64,000 nucleotides of DNA from positions 1 through 64,000 of the forward strand of contig JAEELW010000036.1 in the NCBI GenBank assembly GCA_016282915.1, given 5' to 3'. Of the stretch, positions 18,724-26,912 are shown in pieces. A program made the translations under genes and the position numbers. The stretch comes from Lachnospiraceae bacterium. GTDB lineage: Bacteria; Bacillota; Clostridia; Lachnospirales; Lachnospiraceae. Under the pieces are notes generated by a model that was not told where the DNA came from, made no database searches, and worked only from the letters and a program-made list of their open reading frames with translations. Within the stretch, counting starts at the first letter, position 1, and every line of letters starts with the position of its first letter.

Positions 18724-19380
18724 TTGGACGGAGTGGAAAACACGGAAGAAAAAGAGCCGGTGGAAGCGGCGGCAGGGGCGGAAGAAGCGCTTTCCGGCGG
18801 AGCCGGTACGGAAACGGAAGCAGCGGCTGCGGAGGAGAATGCAGTGGCAGCAGAGGAGCAGGAGAAGGTGCAGGAAGGGCCGGATCTCTCTTCGGAGGAG
18901 GCGGAACTGGAGCTGGAGATCCGGATGAATACCGGCGTGCTCTATGATTATCTCCTGCGTCATGTATATACTTCATTGAGCGGGCCTCTCGGGACCTGTC
19001 TGGGTCTGGCGGGGATCGCATATTTTGCATACAGCAGACAGATTCCCTATCTCGTGATCGGGATACTGCTGATCGTTTATCTGCCCTTCAGCCTCTGGCG
19101 AAGGTCGGCTACGCTGATGCTCACCAATCCGGCTTATAAGGAAGCTTTGCATTACCGCTTTTCGGAATCCGGATTTACGGTCTCACAGGGAGAAGTGAGC
19201 GGCAGCGTGAAATGGGAGCAGTGTACGAAAGCGGTTTCCACGGGAAAGAGCATCATCATATATACCGGAGCCAAAAACGCTTCGATCTTTCCGAGAAAGC
19301 AGATCGAGGGGGGCGCGGAGACGCTGATCGCCGTGATCGCCCGGCATATGGAGCCGAAGCGCATAAAGATAAGATATTAG
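18724..19380 (+). CDS. YcxB-like membrane protein with acidic N-terminus
   Basis: About 218 residues. A Glu/Ala-rich N-terminal region (about 1-60) precedes two adjacent membrane helices (about 85-125) and a soluble C-terminal domain matching YcxB-like proteins (FSESGFTVSQGEVSGSVKWEQ, IPRK-type FPRKQI end). I choose TTG 18724 because AAGGAG lies 6 bases upstream; the track uses GTG 18709, which has no ribosome binding site. tsaE begins on the next base after the stop. Function of the family is unknown. Confidence 0.7.
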   Translation: MDGVENTEEKEPVEAAAGAEEALSGGAGTETEAAAAEENAVAAEEQEKVQEGPDLSSEEAELELEIRMNTGVLYDYLLRHVYTSLSGPLGTCLGLAGIAYFAYSRQIPYLVIGILLIVYLPFSLWRRSATLMLTNPAYKEALHYRFSESGFTVSQGEVSGSVKWEQCTKAVSTGKSIIIYTGAKNASIFPRKQIEGGAETLIAVIARHMEPKRIKIRY

Positions 19381-19806
19381 ATGAAGGAATACAGGAGTAA
19401 AAGTGCCGCGGAGACCGCGGCTATAGCGGAAGAGATCGGCAGACATGCCGCAGCGGGAACGGTGCTGGCACTGAAAGGAGACCTGGGGGCCGGGAAGACG
19501 GTCTTTGCCCAGGGCGTGGCCAGAGGGCTCGGTATCGGCGAACCCGTGGATTCGCCGACCTTTACGATACTCAAGATCTACGAGGGAGGAAGGCTGCCGC
19601 TGTATCATTTTGACGTCTACCGTCTGGAAGACGGGGACGAGATGGCGGAGCTGGGGCTCGACGAATACCTGGACGGAGACGGGCTGTGCCTGATCGAGTG
19701 GGCGGAACTGGTCCGGGATATACTGCCGCCGGGGACGAAATATATCACCATCGAACGGGAGGAGGACGGCGATTTCGATCATCGCCGCATCAGGATAGAG
19801 GAATGA
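19381..19806 (+). CDS. tsaE: tRNA t6A synthesis ATPase TsaE
   Basis: 141 residues. P-loop GDLGAGKTVFAQG (about residue 33) and the following DSPTFTILKIYEG and YHFDVYRLEDGDE blocks are those of TsaE. It works with TsaB and TsaD to place threonylcarbamoyl on A37 of ANN-reading tRNAs. ATG directly abuts the preceding stop, and its own stop overlaps tsaB as ATGA. Confidence 0.96.
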   Translation: MKEYRSKSAAETAAIAEEIGRHAAAGTVLALKGDLGAGKTVFAQGVARGLGIGEPVDSPTFTILKIYEGGRLPLYHFDVYRLEDGDEMAELGLDEYLDGDGLCLIEWAELVRDILPPGTKYITIEREEDGDFDHRRIRIEE

Positions 19807-20513
19807 AGCTGATCGCGTTGGATTCCTCCGGAGGAGTTGCCTCGGTGGCACTGCTTACGGACGGAAAGCTTTTGGGCGAATACAGTATCGATCATAAGAG
19901 CACACATTCGCAGACGCTGCTGCCCATGCTTGAGGAGCTGTGCCGCCGCACGGATTATGACCCGGCGGAAAGCGATGCCATCGCGGTGGCCTCGGGCCCG
20001 GGTTCCTTTACGGGGCTCCGGATCGGCGCCGCGGCGGTCAAAGGCATGGCAATGGCGCTGAATATCCCGGTTCTTCCGGTGCCGACACTGGAGGGGCTTT
20101 GTTACCGTGCCATGGAATGGCAGGGGCTGATCTGTCCCATGATGGATGCCAGAAGGCAGCAGGTCTACAGCGGGATCTTCCGCTTCGAAAAAGGGAGCCT
20201 GATGAGTCTGTATCCTGCAGAAGCCCTTTCCGCGGAGGAACAGCTCCGCCGGCTCAATGAGGCGGGAGAGGCGGTATATCTTCTCGGTGACGGTACGGAT
20301 GCCTGCCGGGAGCTGATCGCTTCGGAACTGAAATGTGAGTATCGTATCGCCCCGCAGCCGCTCAGATATCAGAGTGCGGCAGCAGTCGGGCTGCGTGCGT
20401 CGGAACTGGGAGAAGCGGCCTTCGTTTCCGCAGCTGCCTTTGTTCCCGTATATCTGAGGAGAAGCCAGGCGGAGAGGGAACGGGAAGAGCGTCTTGCAGG
20501 AGAAGGCGCATGA
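19803..20513 (+). CDS. tsaB: tRNA t6A synthesis protein TsaB
   Basis: 236 residues. N-terminal KLIALDSSGGVASVAL and the central SGPGSFTGLRIG motif define TsaB, the scaffold paired with TsaD. Start ATG 19803 overlaps the tsaE stop (ATGA); the track start at 19686 lies inside tsaE. The stop overlaps rimI by ATGA. Confidence 0.95.
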   Translation: MKLIALDSSGGVASVALLTDGKLLGEYSIDHKSTHSQTLLPMLEELCRRTDYDPAESDAIAVASGPGSFTGLRIGAAAVKGMAMALNIPVLPVPTLEGLCYRAMEWQGLICPMMDARRQQVYSGIFRFEKGSLMSLYPAEALSAEEQLRRLNEAGEAVYLLGDGTDACRELIASELKCEYRIAPQPLRYQSAAAVGLRASELGEAAFVSAAAFVPVYLRRSQAEREREERLAGEGA

Positions 20514-20953
20514 GCGCTCTCTGTTTCCGGCCGATGCGGGAAGAGGATCTGGATGCGGTGACGGCCCTGGAGGCGGCAGCCTTCAGCCGGCCCTGGAAAA
20601 GGGAAGACTTTTCCTCGGCTCTGGAAAAAGAAGAGTATCTGTATTATGTGGCTGAAGAGGAGCGTATCCTCGGCGTGGCAGGCCTGATCTGTACTCCGCC
20701 GGAAGCGGATATCAGCAATGTATCCGTAGCGGAGGAAGCAAGACGCAGGGGGATCGCTGCCGGGCTTCTGAAGGTCCTGCTTTCGGAGGGACGAAAGCGC
20801 GGGATCCTGGATTTTACCCTGGAGGTGCGTGCTTCCAATGCTGCAGCCATAGCCCTGTATGAGGGGCTGGGTTTTATCTGCGAGGGCAGGCGGAAAGCTT
20901 TTTACAGCGCGCCCCGTGAGGATGCACTGATCTACTGGCTCAGGGAAGGCTGA
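20510..20953 (+). CDS. rimI: ribosomal protein bS18 N-alanine acetyltransferase RimI (GNAT)
   Basis: 147 residues, a GNAT acetyltransferase. The acetyl-CoA loop reads ARRRGIAAGLL and the C-terminal LEVRASNAAAIALYEGLGF is characteristic of RimI. Position between tsaB and tsaD is the usual one. ATGA overlap with tsaB. The exact acceptor protein cannot be proven from sequence. Confidence 0.92.
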   Translation: MSALCFRPMREEDLDAVTALEAAAFSRPWKREDFSSALEKEEYLYYVAEEERILGVAGLICTPPEADISNVSVAEEARRRGIAAGLLKVLLSEGRKRGILDFTLEVRASNAAAIALYEGLGFICEGRRKAFYSAPREDALIYWLREG

Positions 20954-21007
20954 GCCGGACGGGGGATGCCCCCGGCAAGATATCGTATTGAGGAGAGAAG
21001 AAGATCC

Positions 21008-21919
21008 ATGCTGGATGTGTGTCTTTTGGGGACAGGTGGGATGATGCCGCTGCCGAAGCGCTTTCTCACCGCACTCCAGGTCCGTTATAACGGTCTGAGC
21101 ATATTGATCGACTGCGGGGAAGGTACGCAGGTAGCCCAGCGTGCGGCGGGCTTCAGCGCCAATCCCGTGGGGATCATGTGTTTTACGCATTATCATGCGG
21201 ACCACATCAGCGGTCTGCCCGGCATGCTCCTTAATATGGGAAACGCGGAGCGTACGGAACCGCTTCTGATGATCGGTCCCAAAGGTCTGGAACGGGTGGT
21301 CTCCGCGCTGCGGGTGATCGCACCGGAGCTGCCCTTTGAGATCCGCTTTCATGAACTGACGGAAGCGGAAGAGAGTATCCCTCTGGAAGGCGGGCGCATC
21401 ATCGCGTTCAAAGTGAATCATAATGTGACCTGTTACGGCTACAGCATCGAGATCGACCGGCTGGGGCGTTTTGACGCCGCAGCGGCAAAGGCGGCGGGGA
21501 TCCCGCTGAAATACTGGAACCGCCTGCAGCACGGCGAGACCATAGATGAGGACGGGCAGCATTATACGCCCGATATGGTGATGGGGCCTGCCAGACGCGG
21601 GCTGAAGGTGACGTATTGTACCGATACAAGGCCGACGGAGAGCATCGTAAAGCATGCGGGCGGCGCGGATCTGTTCATCTGCGAAGGGATGTACGGAGAG
21701 GCGGACAAGCTTCCGAAGGCAAAGGAACACAAGCATATGATGTTTTGCGAAGCGGCACGGATCGCGGCGCAGGCGCAGCCGAAAGAGCTGTGGCTGACCC
21801 ATTTCAGCCCGGCCCTCTTTAAGGCGGAGCCTTATATGGATGAGGTGCGCAGGATCTTTCCCAATGCATATGCGGGGAAAGACGGAAAATGCGCGGAACT
21901 GAAGTTTGACGAAGCGTAG
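21008..21919 (+). CDS. rnz: ribonuclease Z (metallo-beta-lactamase fold)
   Basis: 303 residues. Starts LDVCLLGTGGMMPLP, typical of this rnz branch, with the zinc motif FTHYHADHISG and further ligands at the C-terminal TDTRP and THFSPA. It processes tRNA 3' ends in the cytoplasm, which fits its place among tRNA-modification genes. Start ATG 21008; AGGAGAG is 12 bases upstream, somewhat far. The track start 20966 adds residues absent from relatives. Confidence 0.92.
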   Translation: MLDVCLLGTGGMMPLPKRFLTALQVRYNGLSILIDCGEGTQVAQRAAGFSANPVGIMCFTHYHADHISGLPGMLLNMGNAERTEPLLMIGPKGLERVVSALRVIAPELPFEIRFHELTEAEESIPLEGGRIIAFKVNHNVTCYGYSIEIDRLGRFDAAAAKAAGIPLKYWNRLQHGETIDEDGQHYTPDMVMGPARRGLKVTYCTDTRPTESIVKHAGGADLFICEGMYGEADKLPKAKEHKHMMFCEAARIAAQAQPKELWLTHFSPALFKAEPYMDEVRRIFPNAYAGKDGKCAELKFDEA

Positions 21920-22561
21920 ATGAAGAAATACGTAAAGACAGTTATCATAATGCTGGTCGTGGTGGGGATCCTTGTGGGTTTCTATCTTTTCCTTTCGCGC
22001 CGTAACGAGCAGGAGACCTCCACGGAAGCGACGGCCGACCGCCAGGTGCGTGATATGACCGCGACACAGAAACTGATCGCGGAGGCGGCGTACAAACCTT
22101 ATCCGGTCACGCCCGTGCAGGTGCTGAAATATTATAACGAGATCCAGGTATGCTTTTATAACGAGGAATACTCCGAGGAAGAGCTGAAACAGCTGGGAAG
22201 TATCAGCCGCAGGCTCATGGATGACGAACTGGTGGCGCAGCAGACCGAGGAACAGTTCTATGCGCAGCTGAAACTGGATGTCGCCAATCTGAAAGCCCAG
22301 GGAGACCATGGGACAACGATCTATGATATCGAGGTGACCCCGTCCATGGATGTGGAATACTTCGATCATGAAGGGGATGAGTGTGCCAGACTGTACAATT
22401 CCTATACGATGAAGCAGATGATCGAAGGAAAGCTTTATTATCCCGTGATACGTTATGTCTATGTAATGCGCAGGGATAAGGAGGGCCACTGGAAGATCCT
22501 GGGCTTTAAAAAGGATGAGGAAGGGAGCAGCGGTACGGAGAAGCCGCTGGCGGGGTCTTGA
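21920..22561 (+). CDS. DUF6715-like single-pass membrane protein
   Basis: 213 residues. An N-terminal membrane helix ([21 protein letters not shown], about 5-25) is followed by a soluble domain with [16 protein letters not shown] and a C-terminal [18 protein letters not shown]. The N-terminus looks like an uncleaved anchor, so the domain is probably extracytoplasmic. It starts on the base after the rnz stop, and tsaD begins 1 base after its stop. I associate it with DUF6715, a small family of Clostridia; function unknown. Confidence 0.7.
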   Translation: MKKYVKTVIIMLVVVGILVGFYLFLSRRNEQETSTEATADRQVRDMTATQKLIAEAAYKPYPVTPVQVLKYYNEIQVCFYNEEYSEEELKQLGSISRRLMDDELVAQQTEEQFYAQLKLDVANLKAQGDHGTTIYDIEVTPSMDVEYFDHEGDECARLYNSYTMKQMIEGKLYYPVIRYVYVMRRDKEGHWKILGFKKDEEGSSGTEKPLAGS

Positions 22562-22562
22562 T

Positions 22563-23579
22563 ATGGTAAGGATACTGGCGATCGAATCTTCCTGTGATGA
22601 AACGGCAGCGGCTGTGGTAGAGGACGGCAGACGCGTCCTTTCCAATGTGATCAGCTCGCAGATCGAGACGCATGCGCTGTACGGCGGCGTGGTTCCCGAG
22701 ATCGCATCGAGAAGGCATACGGAATGCATCAATACCGTTACGGAGCAGGCTCTGGCGGAAGCGGGGCTTAAGCTTCCGGAGGTGGATGCGGTGGCGGTGA
22801 CCTACGGACCCGGACTGGTCGGGGCGCTGCTGGTGGGCGTATCCTTTGCCAAAGGCCTGGCGTTTGCGGCGGGAAAGCCGCTGATCGGCGTGCATCATAT
22901 CGAAGGGCATATCTGTGCCAATTTTATCGACCGGCCGCAGCTTGAGCCGCCTTTCCCCTGTCTGGTGGTATCCGGCGGTCATACGACGCTGGCGAGGGTA
23001 AAGGCATACGGGGAATATGAGATCCTCGGACGAAGCCGTGACGATTCGGCCGGCGAGGCTTTTGATAAGGTGGCCCGGGCAATAGGGCTGGGCTATCCCG
23101 GAGGACCGAAGATCGATAAGCTTTCGGACAGCGGCAATCCCGAAGCCATTGTCTTTCCGAGGGCGAAGGTGGACGGTTCGGTCTATGATTTTTCCTTCAG
23201 CGGCCTGAAATCGGCGGTGCTCAATTATTTAAACGGCTGCCGTATGGCCGGGACCGAAGTGAATGCCGCGGATGTGGCGGCTTCGTTCCAGAAGGCCGTG
23301 GTGGACGTGCTGGTGGGACATTCCATGCTGGCCCTGGAACAGGGCGGTGAAAAACGTTTTGCGCTGGCCGGCGGTGTGGCGGCCAACCGGCATCTGCGGG
23401 CGGCTTTCGAGCTGGCCTGCGCGGAGCGCGGCGTGGAGTTTTTCTGCCCGCCGCCGATACTCTGTACCGATAATGCGGCGATGATCGGCGCGGCGGCTTA
23501 TTTTGAATATGAGAAGGGGAATTTCAGCGGCCTTGACCTGAATGCCGTGCCGGGACTGCGGCTGGGAGAACGCGGATGA
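22563..23579 (+). CDS. tsaD: tRNA N6-adenosine threonylcarbamoyltransferase TsaD
   Basis: 338 residues. [17 protein letters not shown]-terminus, the metal-binding HHIEGH (about residue 110), and the C-terminal [13 protein letters not shown] and [12 protein letters not shown] motifs are all present. It is the catalytic subunit for t6A with TsaB and TsaE. Start ATG 22563 rather than the track start 22515. ispD overlaps its stop by ATGA. Confidence 0.97.
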   Translation: MVRILAIESSCDETAAAVVEDGRRVLSNVISSQIETHALYGGVVPEIASRRHTECINTVTEQALAEAGLKLPEVDAVAVTYGPGLVGALLVGVSFAKGLAFAAGKPLIGVHHIEGHICANFIDRPQLEPPFPCLVVSGGHTTLARVKAYGEYEILGRSRDDSAGEAFDKVARAIGLGYPGGPKIDKLSDSGNPEAIVFPRAKVDGSVYDFSFSGLKSAVLNYLNGCRMAGTEVNAADVAASFQKAVVDVLVGHSMLALEQGGEKRFALAGGVAANRHLRAAFELACAERGVEFFCPPPILCTDNAAMIGAAAYFEYEKGNFSGLDLNAVPGLRLGERG

Positions 23580-24316
23580 AGACGGCAGCTGTGGTCCTGG
23601 CGGGAGGAAGCGGAAAACGGATGGGAGCGGAGGTGCCGAAGCAGTACCTTTCGCTTGATGGCCGGCCGCTTGTTTTTTATTCGCTTAAGGCTTTTGAAGA
23701 CAGCTTCATCGATACGGTGGTACTGGTGGTGACTGCGGGAGACGAGGACTACTGCCGCCGGGAGATCGTGGAACGATACGGATTTCGAAAGGTCGCGGCT
23801 GTCGTCAGCGGCGGAAAGGAACGTTATCATTCCGTGGCAAAAGGCGTGGAGGCGGTGGCGGAGGATGTTTCCTGGATCTTTATCCATGACGGGGCGCGGC
23901 CGTTTCTGAGCCGGGAGGTCCTTGAGAGGGCTTTTGAGGATGCGAAACGGAGCGGCGCCAGTGTTGTGGCGGTGCAGAGCAAGGATACGGTACGCCTGGC
24001 GGATGCGGAAGGTTTTGTGCGCGAGACGCCCCCGAGGGACGAGGTGTGGCAGATGCAGACGCCGCAGGTCTTTTCCGCGGAGCTTCTGCGCAGGGCCTGC
24101 CGGGAGCTTTCGGAAAAGGAAGGGGAGCTGCTTGCCAAAGGCATAAGGATCACTGATGACGCGATGATGGTGGAGCTTTTATGCGGGCAGCGGGCGCATT
24201 TGGTCACGGGCGACTATGAGAATATCAAGATCACCACACCCGGGGATCTGGAGTTTGCCGAAATGCTGATAAAACGGAGAAAGAACGCGGCAGACCGGGC
24301 TGGTAAAGGCTGGTAA
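23576..24316 (+). CDS. ispD: 2-C-methyl-D-erythritol 4-phosphate cytidylyltransferase
   Basis: 246 residues. Couples CTP to MEP in the non-mevalonate isoprenoid pathway. Nucleotide-binding N-terminus [30 protein letters not shown], and the C-terminal [15 protein letters not shown] are the IspD blocks. It ends the t6A gene run and overlaps tsaD by ATGA. A short direct repeat (ctggtaaagg twice) marks its 3' end. Confidence 0.95.
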   Translation: MKTAAVVLAGGSGKRMGAEVPKQYLSLDGRPLVFYSLKAFEDSFIDTVVLVVTAGDEDYCRREIVERYGFRKVAAVVSGGKERYHSVAKGVEAVAEDVSWIFIHDGARPFLSREVLERAFEDAKRSGASVVAVQSKDTVRLADAEGFVRETPPRDEVWQMQTPQVFSAELLRRACRELSEKEGELLAKGIRITDDAMMVELLCGQRAHLVTGDYENIKITTPGDLEFAEMLIKRRKNAADRAGKGW

Positions 24317-24330
24317 AGGATGCAGGGGTA

Positions 24331-24339
24331 TGTTATAAT
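24331..24339 (+). promoter_or_regulatory. extended -10 promoter of the AAA+ gene
   Basis: TGTTATAAT, an extended -10 with consensus hexamer (24334-24339). The -35 position (TGGTAA, 24311-24316) is weak. Leader of about 35 bases. Confidence 0.6.
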
Positions 24340-24380
24340 ATTATGTCTCTGGTGACAGCACGAAAGTAAAGGATAATGCT

Positions 24381-26828
24381 ATGGATGATTTTATCAATCT
24401 CATGAGCGGTATGGGCGGCAGGGCGGATTACACGCTGGAAGAGATCGAGGCTGCCGAAAAAAGAATGAAGAAGAAGGGCGGGACGCTGCAGGAAAACCTG
24501 CAGGCTGTGAGAGGGCAGGCCTCTTCACCGCGCCCCGCGACCATGACGGAGCTTTTTGCCCAGCGGGTGAAGAGTGATAAGAAAGCGGCTGCCGCCGCCG
24601 CAAAGAGCAGCGACAGCGCGCTGAAGATCCTGGAAAAGAACCAGAAGGAGCTGGACCGGCAGCTGAAGGAACTGAACCGCAATCTCGCGGAGGATTTCGG
24701 TGTGGGGCCTGCGTCTTACGAGAGCCCGAAAGCCGGCGTGAGCAGCGCTGCCGCAGCGGCAAAGACGGAAAGCCTCCCGCAGGAGAAGGAGAAGCCGGCC
24801 GAGGCGGAGCTGCTGAGCGGAGACGCGGCCTATGCGGCTTTTGACGGGATCTCTGCCGTTCTGGAGCAGAGCGTCTACGGGCAGCAGGAGTTTCTTCGGA
24901 AGCTGGTGATCGCCTTCAAACGTCCGCTGGTATCGCCGCCGGAAGGAAAGCGCGCGCTCAATGCCATACTCCTTACGGGCCGTGAGGACAGCGGCAAGCA
25001 TGTGGCACTGGAGGCCCTGCTTGAAGAACTGAAAAAGCGCAGGATCCTTGCGAGCGCGGAACATAAGACCATCGATCTGGGCATCTATACCGATGCTTCG
25101 ATGGAAAAGATCTTTTTACAGGATATGTATTCTGCCCTGTCCGGTACGGCCGGGGTGATCGTTTTCGAGCATTTTGAGGAGTGTCATCCTTCTTTCCTCA
25201 ACCACGTGGGAGCGCTGGTGACGGAAGGGGCATTCCGGCTTTCCGAGCGCTATGTCATGCAGAAGGGGCAGCTGGTGAATGTACAGAATTCGCTGGCGCA
25301 GGAGACCGTGGGCGAACTGAACGCCCGCGGACGTTATCTCGTCTTTATCACCAACAAATCCCTGGAAAAAACTGCAGGTATCATGGGAGCGCCCTTTGTG
25401 GACGCCCTGGGTGATATCTGCGAGACCAGTGCACTGGACGACGGAGCCATCGGAAAGATCGCTTCGCGGGAAATGGAAGAACTGAAGAGCAGGGCCAAAG
25501 AGCAGTTCGGCTTTATCATAAACGCGGATGATGCTTTTCTGGCCTACAGTGCCGCAAGGAGCGGAAAGCAGGCAGGCGTTAAGGGCGTGCAGGATTTTTA
25601 CGATTCGGTGATGCGGGCTCTGGCACAGATGAAGCTGGAGGGAGATTATCCGAAGGATACGGAGCTTACGCTGAAGATGGAAGGGGATGTGCTCTGCGCA
25701 CTGCGCGGGGATGAGCGCATTGACCTGAGCGTATATCTGCCGAAGCGATTCCGCGGGGAGATCGATGAGATCCGCCGTGAGATGGACGCCATTGTGGGTC
25801 TTGCGGAGGTCAAGAAATATGTGCTGGGTCTGGAGGAGTATTACCGGGTACAGCAGCGCAGAGCCGAGGAAGGCTTAAAGACCGGCGAGGTCAACAAGCA
25901 TATGATCTTTACCGGCAGTCCGGGAACCGGCAAGACCACCATCGCGCGCATCATCAGCAAATATCTGAAGGCCATAGGGGTGCTCAGCGGCGGACAGCTT
26001 GTGGAGGTATCCAGAGCGGATCTGGTGGGTAAATTCGTGGGCCATACGGCGCCGCTCACGTCCAATGTGATCAATTCGGCCATCGGCGGCGTGCTCTTTA
26101 TCGATGAGGCATACAGCCTTTACCGCGGCAAGGACGACAGCTTCGGTCTGGAGGCCATCGATACGCTGGTGAAGGGCATCGAGGATCACCGCGACGATCT
26201 GATCGTGATCCTGGCGGGCTATTCCATGGAGATGCAGGAATTCCTGACCGCCAATTCCGGTCTGAAGAGCCGTTTCCCGAATGTGATCCATTTCCCGGAT
26301 TATACGGGAGAAGAGCTGCTGGCCATCGCCCGTTCCATCGCGTCCTCCAAGGGCTATACCATCGCCGAAGAAGCGGCAAAGCCTCTGACGGAGTATTTTG
26401 ATGAAGTGCAGGCCTTCCGTGCATCGGATGCCGGAAACGGCCGTATGGCAAGAAATATGATCGAAGCCGCCATCGTAAAGCAGTCGCGCCGTCTGGCCAC
26501 GGAGCCGGAAGGGGAGCTGTCCGTGCTGCTGCTTAAGGATTTTGAGGCGCTCTCGCAGTATCTTCCCGAGGAGGAGGCGGCTGAACTGCCGGAAGCACCG
26601 AAGGAGGAAGCGGAAGTACCGGGATATGAAAAAGAGGAGAACGCAGAGGAAGTGACGGCGGCAGCCGCGCCGCTGACGGAAGCAGCGGCGGAAGAAAAAG
26701 AAGAAGCCGAGGAGCTGACGGAAGTACCGGCGGAAGAAAGCCTGAAGCCGGAAGAGGGAGCTTGCGCAGAAAGGGAGAATGGGGAGGCGCCGGAAGAAAC
26801 ACCCGGCGGAAAGGATCACGAAAACTGA
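24381..26828 (+). CDS. AAA+ protein: degenerate ClpB-like module plus CbbX/SpoVK-like ATPase module
   Basis: 815 residues. An N-terminal helical region (1-165) rich in Ala/Lys leads to a ClpA/ClpB-type AAA_2 domain (about 165-440) whose P-loop is altered (TGREDSGKH) and whose Walker B reads VIVFEHFEECHPSFLN. The second AAA domain (about 465-720) is intact and CbbX/SpoVK-like: TGSPGTGKTTIAR, GGVLFIDEAYSLY, GYSMEMQEFL, SRFPN. A Glu/Ala/Pro-rich acidic tail of about 90 residues follows. The first domain probably no longer hydrolyses ATP. Client unknown. The next gene encodes a DUF3160 lipoprotein. Confidence 0.85.
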   Translation: MDDFINLMSGMGGRADYTLEEIEAAEKRMKKKGGTLQENLQAVRGQASSPRPATMTELFAQRVKSDKKAAAAAAKSSDSALKILEKNQKELDRQLKELNRNLAEDFGVGPASYESPKAGVSSAAAAAKTESLPQEKEKPAEAELLSGDAAYAAFDGISAVLEQSVYGQQEFLRKLVIAFKRPLVSPPEGKRALNAILLTGREDSGKHVALEALLEELKKRRILASAEHKTIDLGIYTDASMEKIFLQDMYSALSGTAGVIVFEHFEECHPSFLNHVGALVTEGAFRLSERYVMQKGQLVNVQNSLAQETVGELNARGRYLVFITNKSLEKTAGIMGAPFVDALGDICETSALDDGAIGKIASREMEELKSRAKEQFGFIINADDAFLAYSAARSGKQAGVKGVQDFYDSVMRALAQMKLEGDYPKDTELTLKMEGDVLCALRGDERIDLSVYLPKRFRGEIDEIRREMDAIVGLAEVKKYVLGLEEYYRVQQRRAEEGLKTGEVNKHMIFTGSPGTGKTTIARIISKYLKAIGVLSGGQLVEVSRADLVGKFVGHTAPLTSNVINSAIGGVLFIDEAYSLYRGKDDSFGLEAIDTLVKGIEDHRDDLIVILAGYSMEMQEFLTANSGLKSRFPNVIHFPDYTGEELLAIARSIASSKGYTIAEEAAKPLTEYFDEVQAFRASDAGNGRMARNMIEAAIVKQSRRLATEPEGELSVLLLKDFEALSQYLPEEEAAELPEAPKEEAEVPGYEKEENAEEVTAAAAPLTEAAAEEKEEAEELTEVPAEESLKPEEGACAERENGEAPEETPGGKDHEN

Positions 26829-26912
26829 GCCCGGGAAATGCGCAGCGGCTAAGGAGCATCGGGATAGAGAAAGGCCGGGACCCGCGGAGGAACGCGGATG
26901 AAAGGAGGAGCA

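Noticed and set aside
20369-22732. 787-codon open frame on the minus strand
   Set aside because: Antisense to tsaB, rimI, rnz and the DUF6715-like gene; a shadow frame.
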